Part shown: one piece after another, positions 35,784 to 44,734 of the stretch
How positions within the stretch are numbered: position 1 is the stretch's first letter
Layout: each line of letters starts with the position of its first letter
Source of the DNA: Mesorhizobium huakuii
GTDB taxonomy: Bacteria > Pseudomonadota > Alphaproteobacteria > Rhizobiales > Rhizobiaceae
Length of the DNA stretch: 64,000 bases
Reading direction: 5' to 3'
Assembly: GCF_030160235.1 (NCBI RefSeq)
Contig: NZ_BSNY01000047.1
Span: forward strand, 62,001-126,000
Made by a program: the position numbers and the translations under genes
The notes under the pieces: model-generated
What the model was told of the DNA's origin: nothing
What the model saw: only the letters and a program-made list of their open reading frames with translations
Database searches by the model: none

Positions 35784-36176
35784 CTACGGGTTTTGCCGGA
35801 CCCGCTTTTCCAGTTCGGCCGTGCGTGCGCTCAAATCGTCCAGTTCAAACCCTTGAGAAGTGAGGAAGGCGGCCGAACCGTTGTTGGGATCGGCGGCAAG
35901 ACGGTGCGTTTCCCGCAGATGATGCTTCAGCCAGGCACGCTGCTCGCGCTGCAACCGGGCACGTTCAGGGCCATGCTCGCGATGCATCAAGGTGCTGTAG
36001 GCCGCGTTCAACCTGGCATCGAACTTGTCGATCTCGGTCTTCCCGCAATCCAGCATTTGCGAGGTGACGCCGCCGGACCGGTCGACGCACGCTTTCATTT
36101 CGGCATCGCTCTGCGCCATCGCGGGATGAGCCGCTGTCATGGCCAGAATTGCGAGGAGGCAGGCATTTCGGAGCAT
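35784..36176 (-). CDS. Secreted LprI-like/DUF1311 protein
   Basis: A 130-residue protein with a signal peptide (MLRNACLLAILAMTAAHPAMAQ) and one lysozyme-inhibitor-LprI N-terminal type domain: MLDCGKTEIDKFDARLNAAYSTLM, then LQREQRAWLKHHL. Conserved cysteines in KACVDRSGG and LDCG could form a disulphide. It probably acts in the periplasm; lysozyme inhibition is known only for some members. The start at 36176 has AAGGA eight bases upstream and begins the signal peptide; the frame is open to 36278 without meaning. Confidence 0.8.
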   Translation of the reverse strand: MLRNACLLAILAMTAAHPAMAQSDAEMKACVDRSGGVTSQMLDCGKTEIDKFDARLNAAYSTLMHREHGPERARLQREQRAWLKHHLRETHRLAADPNNGSAAFLTSQGFELDDLSARTAELEKRVRQNP

Positions 36177-36265
36177 GAGGCGGTTCCTTGACGCAGGTTG
36201 GGCGGGACTGTCGGCACCTTGCCCACGATATGGTGGGGCAGGGCGTGAGCGCGTCAAGGTTTGCC

Positions 36266-36622
36266 TCACCCGTAACATCCGCGCTCCACCGCCAGCCGCC
36301 GCACCAGCGCCAGCACCGCATCTATGGTCGGCGTCGGCTTGTCCGTCAGGCGGCCAAGCTCCTGCACCGCGCTCACCAGCGCGTCGATTTCCATCGGCCG
36401 GCCGCGTTCCAGGTCCTGCAGCATCGAGGTCTTGTGCTCGCCGACATCGCCGGCGCCCTTGATGCGGCGGTCGACCCCGATGGGGAAACGGACGCCGAGG
36501 CTTTCGCCGATCGCTTGCGCCTCCAGCATCATCGTGCGGGCGAGCGTGCGTGTGCCCTCGTCGGCGACGATTGCGGCCAGCGTGGAGCCGGTCAGCGCCG
36601 ACGCCGCGGTTGATGATCTCCT
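36266..36622 (-). pseudogene. Remnants of an acyl-CoA ligase tail joined to a ketopantoate-reductase C-terminus
   Basis: Read leftwards, the DNA after the stop at 36623 encodes [12 protein letters not shown] in another frame, a conserved A-domain motif of AMP-forming ligases, separated from the preceding fragment by a 2-nt frame change. At about 36600 it switches without spacer to a 2-dehydropantoate 2-reductase C-terminal domain: ALTGSTLAAIVADEGTRTLA, then KTSMLQDLERGRPMEIDAL, ending RRLAVERGCYG. The reductase lacks its Rossmann half, so it is non-functional. Both pieces are recognisable in adjoining frames, indicating deletions that fused unrelated genes. Confidence 0.7.
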
Positions 36623-37306
36623 TCAGCCGGCCGGTGACACGAGATAGCCGTCCTCGTCGAGCACGCCCTGATCGCCGGTGTGGAACCAGCCATGCGCGAA
36701 GGCCGTGGCATTGGCATCCGGGTTCTTCTCATAGCCTGCGGTCACATTGGGTCCGCGAATGACGATCTCGCCGGTCTCGCCGGCTGTCAGCAGCCGGCCG
36801 TCCGGCGCCATCACCGCGACCTCCGGCCCGGCGGAAGTCCCGACGCTGCCCGGCTTGTGCAGGCCCGGCGCCAGCCGGTTCGACGCCATCTGGTGCGCGG
36901 CCTCGGTCAACACGCGGAGAGCCTGGCCGGCGCTCCAGTTCCTTCGCTCCACGTCGGGTGCAAAATTGCGGGCGCCGCCGACGAAATAAATGGGAGCCGC
37001 GAGGCCGGCTTCGCCGAGGTGGAGGAACTGCTGGTACGCGGGAAATGCAGGATCCTGCGGGCCTGGCGCGAGCGGCGTCGGCCCATAACGCGCCATCAGA
37101 TACTCCATGATCGCAATCGACTCGACCATGACGACGTCGCCATCCCGAATAGCCGGGATGAACCCTCCAGGGTTGATGGCCAGGAACTCCGTGTCGTCCT
37201 GGACGCCGGCCGCCAGGTCCACGGGCCTCAAACGGTAATCGAGCCCCATCTCCTCCAGCAGCCAGACAACCCGGAAGCCTCTGCCTTCCCCGAAGACCGT
37301 GATCAT
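36623..37306 (-). CDS. Chimeric ORF: glutathione S-transferase fused to an acyl-CoA synthetase fragment
   Basis: Residues 1 to about 133 form a GST N-terminal thioredoxin-like domain ([43 protein letters not shown]) and part of the helical domain. From about residue 134 the sequence becomes [31 protein letters not shown] and [14 protein letters not shown], the core of an AMP-forming acyl-CoA synthetase, then stops after a frameshift. The ATG at 37306 has AAGGAG seven bases upstream. It has an open frame and start signals but joins two incomplete domains, so it is probably a decaying fusion. Confidence 0.7.
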   Translation of the reverse strand: MITVFGEGRGFRVVWLLEEMGLDYRLRPVDLAAGVQDDTEFLAINPGGFIPAIRDGDVVMVESIAIMEYLMARYGPTPLAPGPQDPAFPAYQQFLHLGEAGLAAPIYFVGGARNFAPDVERRNWSAGQALRVLTEAAHQMASNRLAPGLHKPGSVGTSAGPEVAVMAPDGRLLTAGETGEIVIRGPNVTAGYEKNPDANATAFAHGWFHTGDQGVLDEDGYLVSPAG

Positions 37307-37340
37307 CCGCACGCTCCTTCCAACCGATTGCAGCTGGCAG

Positions 37341-37446
37341 GCGGTTATTTAACCGCGGACTGATCCTGCTTTGCAAGCGGTGGCTGCAAAAACCAATTGC
37401 GTAATGCAATCGGTCGATTTAGCCTATAACCGATTGCATCACGCAA
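37341..37446. promoter_or_regulatory. Palindrome cluster in divergent promoter region
   Basis: GCGGTTA-TT-TAACCGC is a perfect palindrome at 37341-37356. An 18-bp arm TTGCGTAATGCAATCGGT (37397-37414) is repeated inverted at 37429-37446 with one mismatch, separated by 14 bp. The core ACCGATTGCA also occurs at 37323-37332. The set lies between the GST fusion and the DHFR-like gene and looks like operators of an unlinked repressor. Confidence 0.55.
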
Positions 37447-37476
37447 CCAGGATCGCGCGGCGAGGAAGGAAGAGGT

Positions 37477-38007
37477 ATGGCCAAGCTCGTATTCGGAATG
37501 AACCAGTCCCTGGACGGCTATGTCGACCATACGGGATTCGCGCCAGGCCCGACGCTCTTCCGCCACTTCATCGCGGAGGCCCAGGCGCAGGCGGGCAGTG
37601 TCTATGGTCGCCGGATGTATGAAATAATGCGGTACTGGGACGACGATCATCCCGAATGGAATGCAGAGGAACGTGCCTTCGCGGCGGCGTGGCGGAACCA
37701 GCCGAAATGGGTCGTCTCGCGCTCGCTGAAGTCGGTTGGCCCCAACGCCGGGCTCGTTGAGGGTGATCTTGAGCGCGCGATCCGGGTGTTGAAGGCCGAG
37801 CGCGACGGGGAGATCGAAGTTGCCGGCCCGACCCTGGCGCAAAGCCTCACCGAACTAGGCCTGATCGACGAGTATCGGATTTACCTGCACCCCGTCGTGC
37901 TCGGTCACGGCAAGCCATACTTCGCCGGCCCCCGGCCACCGCTGCGCCTTATGACCAACGATCGGATCGGCGAGGATGTGATCAGGTTGACCTACGTTCC
38001 TGCATAA
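37477..38007 (+). CDS. RibD C-terminal/dihydrofolate reductase-like domain protein
   Basis: This 176-residue protein has the DHFR-fold pattern of the RibD_C family: MAKLVFGMNQSLDGYVDH, GSVYGRRMYEIMRYW, a WVVSRSL strand, EIEVAGPTLAQSLTELGLIDEYRIYLHPVVLGHGKPYF and a final strand. Stand-alone members are NADPH-dependent reductases of unknown substrate, common next to stress regulators. The ATG has a purine-rich GGAAGGAAGAGG upstream. It lies behind the long inverted repeat at 37397-37446, so it is probably controlled by a repressor. Confidence 0.85.
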   Translation: MAKLVFGMNQSLDGYVDHTGFAPGPTLFRHFIAEAQAQAGSVYGRRMYEIMRYWDDDHPEWNAEERAFAAAWRNQPKWVVSRSLKSVGPNAGLVEGDLERAIRVLKAERDGEIEVAGPTLAQSLTELGLIDEYRIYLHPVVLGHGKPYFAGPRPPLRLMTNDRIGEDVIRLTYVPA

Positions 38008-38196
38008 GCGCGCGCCTCGGACGATGTCGCGCATGGCGGCGCTGTGCTGCCGCAGGGGCGGTCGCTCGTTGTTGAAAAAGCAGCCGCCCTTTCATGACAT
38101 TTGCCGGAGATGTTCTAGTTGAGGTTGCGGCCGGTAGGTGATCCTATTGCGGCAGTTGAGTCCTCGCCCTCGATTCATCCTGAGCTCAAGCGCACC

Positions 38197-40050
<1,854 letters not shown>

Positions 40051-40158
40051 CCTGGAGACGCCCCCCGAATTTCCGTGTGGGTGCCCCACTGGATATGACT
40101 TGGCTACGCCGTCCGCTCTCTGGGTCTTCCTTTTTGCAGATGGCAAGGGTTCATCCGC

Positions 40159-40190
40159 TTGCGATGTCCCTGATTTGGGATATTGTCCCA
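40159..40190 (+). promoter_or_regulatory. Promoter with overlapping operator, possible leaderless start
   Basis: TTGCGA (40159-40164) and TATTGT (40181-40186) are 16 bp apart and would start transcription near 40193, one base before the ATG of the XRE gene. A perfect inverted repeat TGGGA-TATTG-TCCCA (40176-40190) overlaps the -10. No Shine-Dalgarno precedes the ATG. This suggests an autoregulated leaderless mRNA. Confidence 0.5.
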
Positions 40191-40193
40191 TAT

Positions 40194-40751
40194 ATGGAAA
40201 CAGCTTCACACCACTTCAAAGCCTTGGCCGACCATCTTCGTCTGCTTCGCGCAGATCGTGGACTTACCCTTCAGGAGCTCGCGGCAAGCAGCGGGGTCAG
40301 TCGGGCGACGTTGTCTCGGATTGAGAATGGCGAAGTCAGCCCCACAGCGGAAACGCTTGGTCGTCTGGCATCGGCTTTCGCGTTGCCGCTTTCCCAGCTT
40401 CTGGCACCGCTTGAGCCGGACTTTCCCCCGCTTGTCCGCCACGCCGACCAGAGCATATGGTCGGATCAGGAGAAAGGCTTCACTCGCCGTGCCCTTTCGC
40501 CGCCCAGCGGACAACTGAAGCTCGAAATGATCGAGTGCGAGATCGCGCCCAACCAGCGCATCGTCTACGAGCGGCCCGCTTTTCCGGGGCACGAACACCA
40601 TTTGGTGCTTTTGACGGGTGCGCTTGTTTTGATCGTCGATGGCGTTCGGCGCGACCTGCGTCCCGGCGACTGCCTGCGCTATCGGCTGCGCGGCTCCTCT
40701 TCCTTCGAGACCGGCGAACAATCGGCCCGCTACATCATCGCCATGGCTTAA
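40194..40751 (+). CDS. XRE-family regulator with cupin sensor domain
   Basis: This 185-residue protein has an N-terminal helix-turn-helix (LRLLRADRGLTLQELAASSGVSRATLSRIENGEVSPTAETLGRLA, about residues 15-60) and a C-terminal cupin-like domain (HEHHLVLLTGALVLIVDGVRRDLRPGDCLRYR). Such proteins bind small ligands and often repress themselves and a linked enzyme. The ATG at 40194 starts the recognisable protein; a longer frame exists but would run through the promoter. The GNAT gene follows after 13 bp with its own AAGGAG, so they form a two-gene operon. Confidence 0.88.
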   Translation: METASHHFKALADHLRLLRADRGLTLQELAASSGVSRATLSRIENGEVSPTAETLGRLASAFALPLSQLLAPLEPDFPPLVRHADQSIWSDQEKGFTRRALSPPSGQLKLEMIECEIAPNQRIVYERPAFPGHEHHLVLLTGALVLIVDGVRRDLRPGDCLRYRLRGSSSFETGEQSARYIIAMA

Positions 40752-40764
40752 GGAGTCGCCATAC

Positions 40765-41289
40765 ATGGAAGCGCAGATCATTGAACTCGACGGTCCCGCC
40801 ATCGAAAAAAGGTTGGGCGAGCTTTCCAGGGTTCTCGCAGACAGCGTAGCCGATGGAGCGGCTATCAGCTTCATGGCGCCCATGCCCTACGAGGACGCGG
40901 CTCGGTTCTGGTCAGGCGATGTTCAGCGTGAGGTCGCCGCAGGACGCAGAGTGCTTTTCGGCGCGGAGCGGGACGGCGAGATCGTCGGAACCGTCCAGCT
41001 TCTCACCGCCATGCCGCCCAACCAGCCCCATCGCTGCGAGATCGCCAAGATGGTCGTCCATCCGCAAGCACGCAGGCTCGGCATCGGGCGAGCCCTGATG
41101 ACTGAAGCGCTGGATCGCGCGCGCGAACTGGGGAAAACCCTCGTAACCCTCGACACGCGAACCGGGGACGCCGCGGAGCCGTTATACGCTTCCGTTGGCT
41201 TCGAGGTGGCTGGTGTGATCCCTGACTTCGCCTGGGACCCGGACGGCAAGGCGCTGCACGCGACGACCTACATGTTCAGGCGGATATAG
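40765..41289 (+). CDS. GNAT-family N-acetyltransferase
   Basis: This 174-residue protein has the GNAT core: EIVGTVQLLT, EIAKMVVHPQARRLGIGRALM (acetyl-CoA P-loop Q/RxxGxG/A about residues 98-110) and LDTRTGDAAEPLYASVGFEVAG. AAGGAG at 40750-40755 precedes the ATG at 40765. It acetylates an unknown amine, and the upstream cupin-XRE regulator may sense the same compound. Similar XRE-GNAT pairs occur in many proteobacteria. Confidence 0.88.
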   Translation: MEAQIIELDGPAIEKRLGELSRVLADSVADGAAISFMAPMPYEDAARFWSGDVQREVAAGRRVLFGAERDGEIVGTVQLLTAMPPNQPHRCEIAKMVVHPQARRLGIGRALMTEALDRARELGKTLVTLDTRTGDAAEPLYASVGFEVAGVIPDFAWDPDGKALHATTYMFRRI

Positions 41290-41290
41290 C

Positions 41291-41380
41291 CGGGTGCCGG
41301 CGGGTCTGATTCTTGCCGGCATGAGCGCGGTGATCGGCGGAATGTTGGTTGCCGCGCAAGGTCCGATTGCGCGCGTCTGA
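41291..41380 (+). pseudogene. Possible C-terminal remnant of a membrane protein
   Basis: An open stretch starting at the first codon after the GNAT gene reads RVPAGLILAGMSAVIGGMLV, then ends AAQGPIARV and a stop at 41378-41380. It has no start of its own except an internal ATG. A hydrophobic segment at a transporter C-terminus is typical of EamA or MFS proteins, so this may be leftover from a deletion. Chance cannot be excluded. Confidence 0.3.
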
Positions 41381-41388
41381 CGCTGGCC

Positions 41389-42018
41389 TCAAAGGCGGTG
41401 GCGTTCTATCTCGGCAATCGCAATATCCGCCACTTCCAAGAGGGTCGCCCTGGACGCACCGTCCTGCGCCTGCACCGACATGCCCTGGATCATCGCACCG
41501 ACAAAACGAGCAAGGGCAGCCGCGTTGCTCGCACCCTTCAACTGGCCCTCGGCAACGCCAAGCTCGATGCGCGCTTTCAAGGCATCGAGCGTTTCTCCGC
41601 GCAGACTTGAGACATGATGCGCGACGGGCTCGTTTTCCACGGCACAGGTCAGCACAGCCGTCGAGACCATACAACCATGCGGCCGGCCGGGCCGGGTGAA
41701 TTCCCGCGCGGACTCGCGAAGCACGCGCGCAAGTGCCGACACCACATCGCTCTCTTCAAGGGCGCGCGCCGTCGAAGCGCCGATATGAGCCTGATACCAG
41801 GCCAACGCCTCACGATAAAGATCGGCCTTCGACGTGAAGGCGGCATAGAGGCTTTGCGGCGTAATCCCCATCGCCGCGGTGAGATCCGAAATGGACGCGC
41901 CTTCATAGCCGAGCCGCCAGAACGTCTCGGCGGCCTTCTCCAGCACCTCGTCGCGGTCAAAGGCGCGCGGCCGTCCGCGCGGCCGGGAAACGGTCTTGTT
42001 ATTTTCCACAGTGATCAC
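41389..42018 (-). CDS. TetR-family transcriptional regulator
   Basis: This 209-residue protein has the TetR helix-turn-helix (DEVLEKAAETFWRLGYEGASISDLTAAMGITPQSLYAAFTSKADLYREAL, about residues 23-72) and a C-terminal ligand domain of TetR_C type (GCMVSTAVLTCA). The GTG at 42018 is the longest start and a second GTG lies three codons on. It is divergent from the serine hydrolase and probably represses both through the palindrome at 42033-42051. Confidence 0.88.
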   Translation of the reverse strand: MITVENNKTVSRPRGRPRAFDRDEVLEKAAETFWRLGYEGASISDLTAAMGITPQSLYAAFTSKADLYREALAWYQAHIGASTARALEESDVVSALARVLRESAREFTRPGRPHGCMVSTAVLTCAVENEPVAHHVSSLRGETLDALKARIELGVAEGQLKGASNAAALARFVGAMIQGMSVQAQDGASRATLLEVADIAIAEIERHRL

Positions 42019-42051
42019 TCTAGAAATATCGCCCCGAACGGGTTATTCGGG
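42010..42051. promoter_or_regulatory. Candidate TetR operator region
   Basis: CCCGAA-N7-TTCGGG is a perfect inverted repeat at 42033-42051. A second 10-bp palindrome AGTGATCACT lies at 42010-42019 across the regulator's start codon. Both are in the 66-bp gap between the TetR gene and the serine hydrolase. Confidence 0.45.
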
Positions 42052-42084
42052 AATGGTCATTGTGATTATAAAGGACCGCACAGC

Positions 42085-43227
42085 ATGAGTCTCCCTGATT
42101 TTTCCAATGCGCCTGCCCGCGTCGACGCCGTGATTGACAAGGCGCTCGCCGGCAAGCGCCTCGTCGGGGCGGTGGTGCTCGTCGCCCGTGGCGGCGAGAT
42201 CATCCATCGCCGCGCTGCCGGCCATTCGAATCGCGAAGCCCGGACACCGATGCGCGAAGATGCGATCTTCCGGCTTGCCTCCGTCACCAAGCCCATCGTG
42301 ACCGCGGCCGCCATTCGGCTCGTGGAAGAAGGTCGGCTGGACCTCCATGCGCCGGTGACGAGATGGCTGCCGGATTTTCGACCCGCGCTGCTCGACGGCA
42401 CGAGGCCGCGGATCACCATCCATCATCTGCTGACCCATATGTCCGGCCTCGGCTACGGCTTTCTCGAGCCGTCCGATGGGCCTTATCACAGGCTGAACGT
42501 TTCGGACGGCCTCCACCAGCCGGGCCTGTCGCTGCAGGCGAACCTGTCGCGTCTTGGCGCCGCACCGCTGGCATTCGCGCCCGGTGCGGGCTGGCGCTAT
42601 TCCCTCGGCCTCGATGTGCTTGGGGGCATATTGGAGAGGCTGGAGAACCGAAGCCTCGCGGACATCGTTCGCGACAAGGTGACGGCCCCGCTTGGCCTCG
42701 TAGACATGGATTTTACCGTCAGGGATAGCGCGCGGCTGGCCGAAGCCTATGCGGACGGCAACCCCGAGCCGGTACGGATGACCGATGGGACACAAGTGCC
42801 GATTTTTGGCGCGACCGCATCCTTCGCTCCCTCTCGTATCCTCGACGCAAGGTCCTACCCATCCGGCGGCGCGGGCATGGCGGGAACGGCGGGCGACGTT
42901 CTGGGCTTTCTGGAAGCGATCCGCGGGGGCGGCGCGCCGATCCTCGATCCAAGGACGGTCGAGACAATGGCCGCCGACCATGTCGGCATCCAAGCCGAGA
43001 CGCAGGGTCCCGGTTGGGGTTTCGGTTACGGATGGGCCGTGCTCGCGGATCCTGCGCCGACCGGCACGCCGCAGGCGCCCGGCACGCTGCAGTGGGGCGG
43101 CGCCTACGGCCATAGCTGGTTCATCGACCGTGCGAATGGTCTTTGCGTCGTCGCGCTCACCAACACCGCTTTCGAAGGCATGTCCGGCGCGTTTCCGACG
43201 GAGATCAGGAACGCGGTTTATGGATGA
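42085..43227 (+). CDS. Serine hydrolase of the beta-lactamase/penicillin-binding family
   Basis: This 380-residue protein has the SxxK motif in RLASVTKPIV (Ser about 66) and the YxN-equivalent YSLG (about 172), with the HHLLTHMSGLGYG segment typical of class C-like esterases and D-aminopeptidases. The third HxG-like motif appears near WGGAYGHSWF. There is no signal peptide, so it is probably a cytoplasmic esterase and not a secreted beta-lactamase. AAGGA lies ten bases before the ATG at 42085; a much longer upstream frame runs antisense to the TetR gene and is rejected. Confidence 0.85.
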   Translation: MSLPDFSNAPARVDAVIDKALAGKRLVGAVVLVARGGEIIHRRAAGHSNREARTPMREDAIFRLASVTKPIVTAAAIRLVEEGRLDLHAPVTRWLPDFRPALLDGTRPRITIHHLLTHMSGLGYGFLEPSDGPYHRLNVSDGLHQPGLSLQANLSRLGAAPLAFAPGAGWRYSLGLDVLGGILERLENRSLADIVRDKVTAPLGLVDMDFTVRDSARLAEAYADGNPEPVRMTDGTQVPIFGATASFAPSRILDARSYPSGGAGMAGTAGDVLGFLEAIRGGGAPILDPRTVETMAADHVGIQAETQGPGWGFGYGWAVLADPAPTGTPQAPGTLQWGGAYGHSWFIDRANGLCVVALTNTAFEGMSGAFPTEIRNAVYG

Positions 43228-43347
43228 CGCGGCCGATGGCGACTGCATCTGCTCGTCCTGTTCACCGCCGGCGTGTCCGGCGGCCTACATCGTAAGAATT
43301 GCTCAACAGCTCGATGGCGCCGGCGTCGGGCGCGACGGCGCCGGTCC

Positions 43348-44157
43348 ATGCGTAGCCGGGTGGACCTCAAGCGCGGTCAAGTTGTGTTAAGCTGGGTAAA
43401 ATCCTTGCCCGAGGGCACGTCCCTCGATTCCCAGGCCGGAATGCGCCCATCGGGCGGCATGCTCACGCAAGCAAGATTGCGCGTGGATTCGGCGCCGGTG
43501 CTCGCCGCGCAGACGGTCCGCATTGTACCGACCTCGACGCAGGTCGGCAGTCGTGGCTTCGATCCCAACGACCTGGCGCTGGTGACCAACGCGATCGACC
43601 GGGCGCTCTGCACTGACCTTGCCGACCGCTTCAAGGTCGTGGCCACGAGCCAGCCGGCGGACCTCATCGTCCAAGCGACGGTTACCAACATCGTTGCGAC
43701 GAACCGTACGGCGGCGGCGGGTTCCGTCGTTGCGTCGCTCGGCGGCGCGGTGGCGGGGCTTGGGGTCCCAATCCCGCGCCTTCCGATCGGCCTTGGCGGC
43801 CTGGCCATCGAGGCAGAAGCGGTCGACAAGGATGGTTCGCAGAGGGCAGCCATGCTCTGGTCGCGCGGTGCCAACATGATCATGACAAGGGCGAGGGTGT
43901 CCGCTGTCGGCGACGCATACTCGCTCTCCTCGGCCTTCGCCTCGGACTTCAGCCGCATGGTGGTCACGGGCAAGGACCCGTTCAAGGGAATGCCGGCGAT
44001 ACCATCGATGCAAAGGCTGCGGGCCTCGCTGGGCGGCAATCCGAAATACGACGCCTGCAAGGCGTTCGGAACGGCCCCGGGAATTCCGGGGATCGTCGCC
44101 GCCCGGTTTGGCCTGCCGCCCGCCTGGACCGACAAGGGCGCGGTGGTTTCCCGATAG
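43348..44157 (+). CDS. DUF3313-like protein lacking its usual signal peptide
   Basis: From about residue 23 the protein follows the DUF3313 family: PEGTSLDSQAG, LAAQTVRIVPTSTQ, ALVTNAIDRALCTDLADRFKVV and ADLIVQATVTNIVATN. Family members are lipoproteins with a lipobox. Here the first 20 residues after the ATG at 43348 are charged (MRSRVDLKRGQVVLSWVK), and the frame further upstream is Arg-rich with only a short hydrophobic run (LLVLFTAGVSGG) and no start. The export signal seems to be lost, so the gene may be decaying. No function is known to me. Confidence 0.65.
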   Translation: MRSRVDLKRGQVVLSWVKSLPEGTSLDSQAGMRPSGGMLTQARLRVDSAPVLAAQTVRIVPTSTQVGSRGFDPNDLALVTNAIDRALCTDLADRFKVVATSQPADLIVQATVTNIVATNRTAAAGSVVASLGGAVAGLGVPIPRLPIGLGGLAIEAEAVDKDGSQRAAMLWSRGANMIMTRARVSAVGDAYSLSSAFASDFSRMVVTGKDPFKGMPAIPSMQRLRASLGGNPKYDACKAFGTAPGIPGIVAARFGLPPAWTDKGAVVSR

Positions 44158-44401
44158 ATGCCGCGGAAAGCGGCGCTCTGCTGCCTCGGAGCAAGCAGGG
44201 GGCTATTGACGGTGTCGACCTCACCGTAGCCGCTCAGACACATGCGTGCCGCTCGACGAACTGTTCTGACTCAGGATGGCGGCTCTCTCGTCAGGCGCGC
44301 AAAAAACGATTTGTCATCCGCCTTGGTGTGACAGATCGACTCTCGTGCGGCTTCCGACGGAGACGCCCGATCCAGATACCTGACGATATAAATGAGGTTA
44401 G

Positions 44402-44478
44402 TGGCGCGCCCGAAGAGATTCGAACTCCTGACCCCCAGATTCGTAGTCTGGTGCTCTATCCAGCTGAGCTACGGGCGC
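44402..44478 (-). tRNA. tRNA-Arg (anticodon ACG)
   Basis: The minus strand folds into a 77-nt cloverleaf. Acceptor GCGCCCG (44478-44472) pairs with CGGGCGC (44412-44406), discriminator G, and encoded CCA at 44404-44402. The anticodon stem is CCAGA/TCTGG with loop CTACGAA, giving ACG, read as ICG after deamination. The T-loop GTTCGAATC is intact. Confidence 0.97.
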
Positions 44479-44579
44479 GCATCAGGCCATGTTTTCGACG
44501 GCCCCGCAATCCGATCCCTGGGACCGGCCGCGATGTGTGCAGTTCCCTAACGACTGAATTTGGGAAAAGCAAGTCGATC

Positions 44580-44596
44580 CGGCAAAAGTTTTGCCG
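44580..44596. other. Short perfect palindrome
   Basis: CGGCAAAA-G-TTTTGCCG has 8-bp perfect arms. It is the only clear structure in the 256-bp gap 44479-44734 between the tRNA and the histidine kinase gene. It could be a protein-binding site; it lacks the T run expected of a terminator. Confidence 0.35.
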
Positions 44597-44734
44597 TGAA
44601 TGTGTCATCCGATCACGACAGCCCGGATCCCAAGGCTTTGGCGCTGCCAGAGCCTCGTTTCAGGCCGAGATGGGAAAGTCGCGAAAGGTCAGGCCTGTAG
44701 GCAGGGAGCTTCGGGAAAAACAGCGCCGAATCCG

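Noticed and set aside
41614-42084. Upstream extension of the serine hydrolase
   Set aside because: This part overlaps the TetR gene in antisense and lacks family similarity. The ATG at 42085 has a ribosome site and starts the hydrolase fold.
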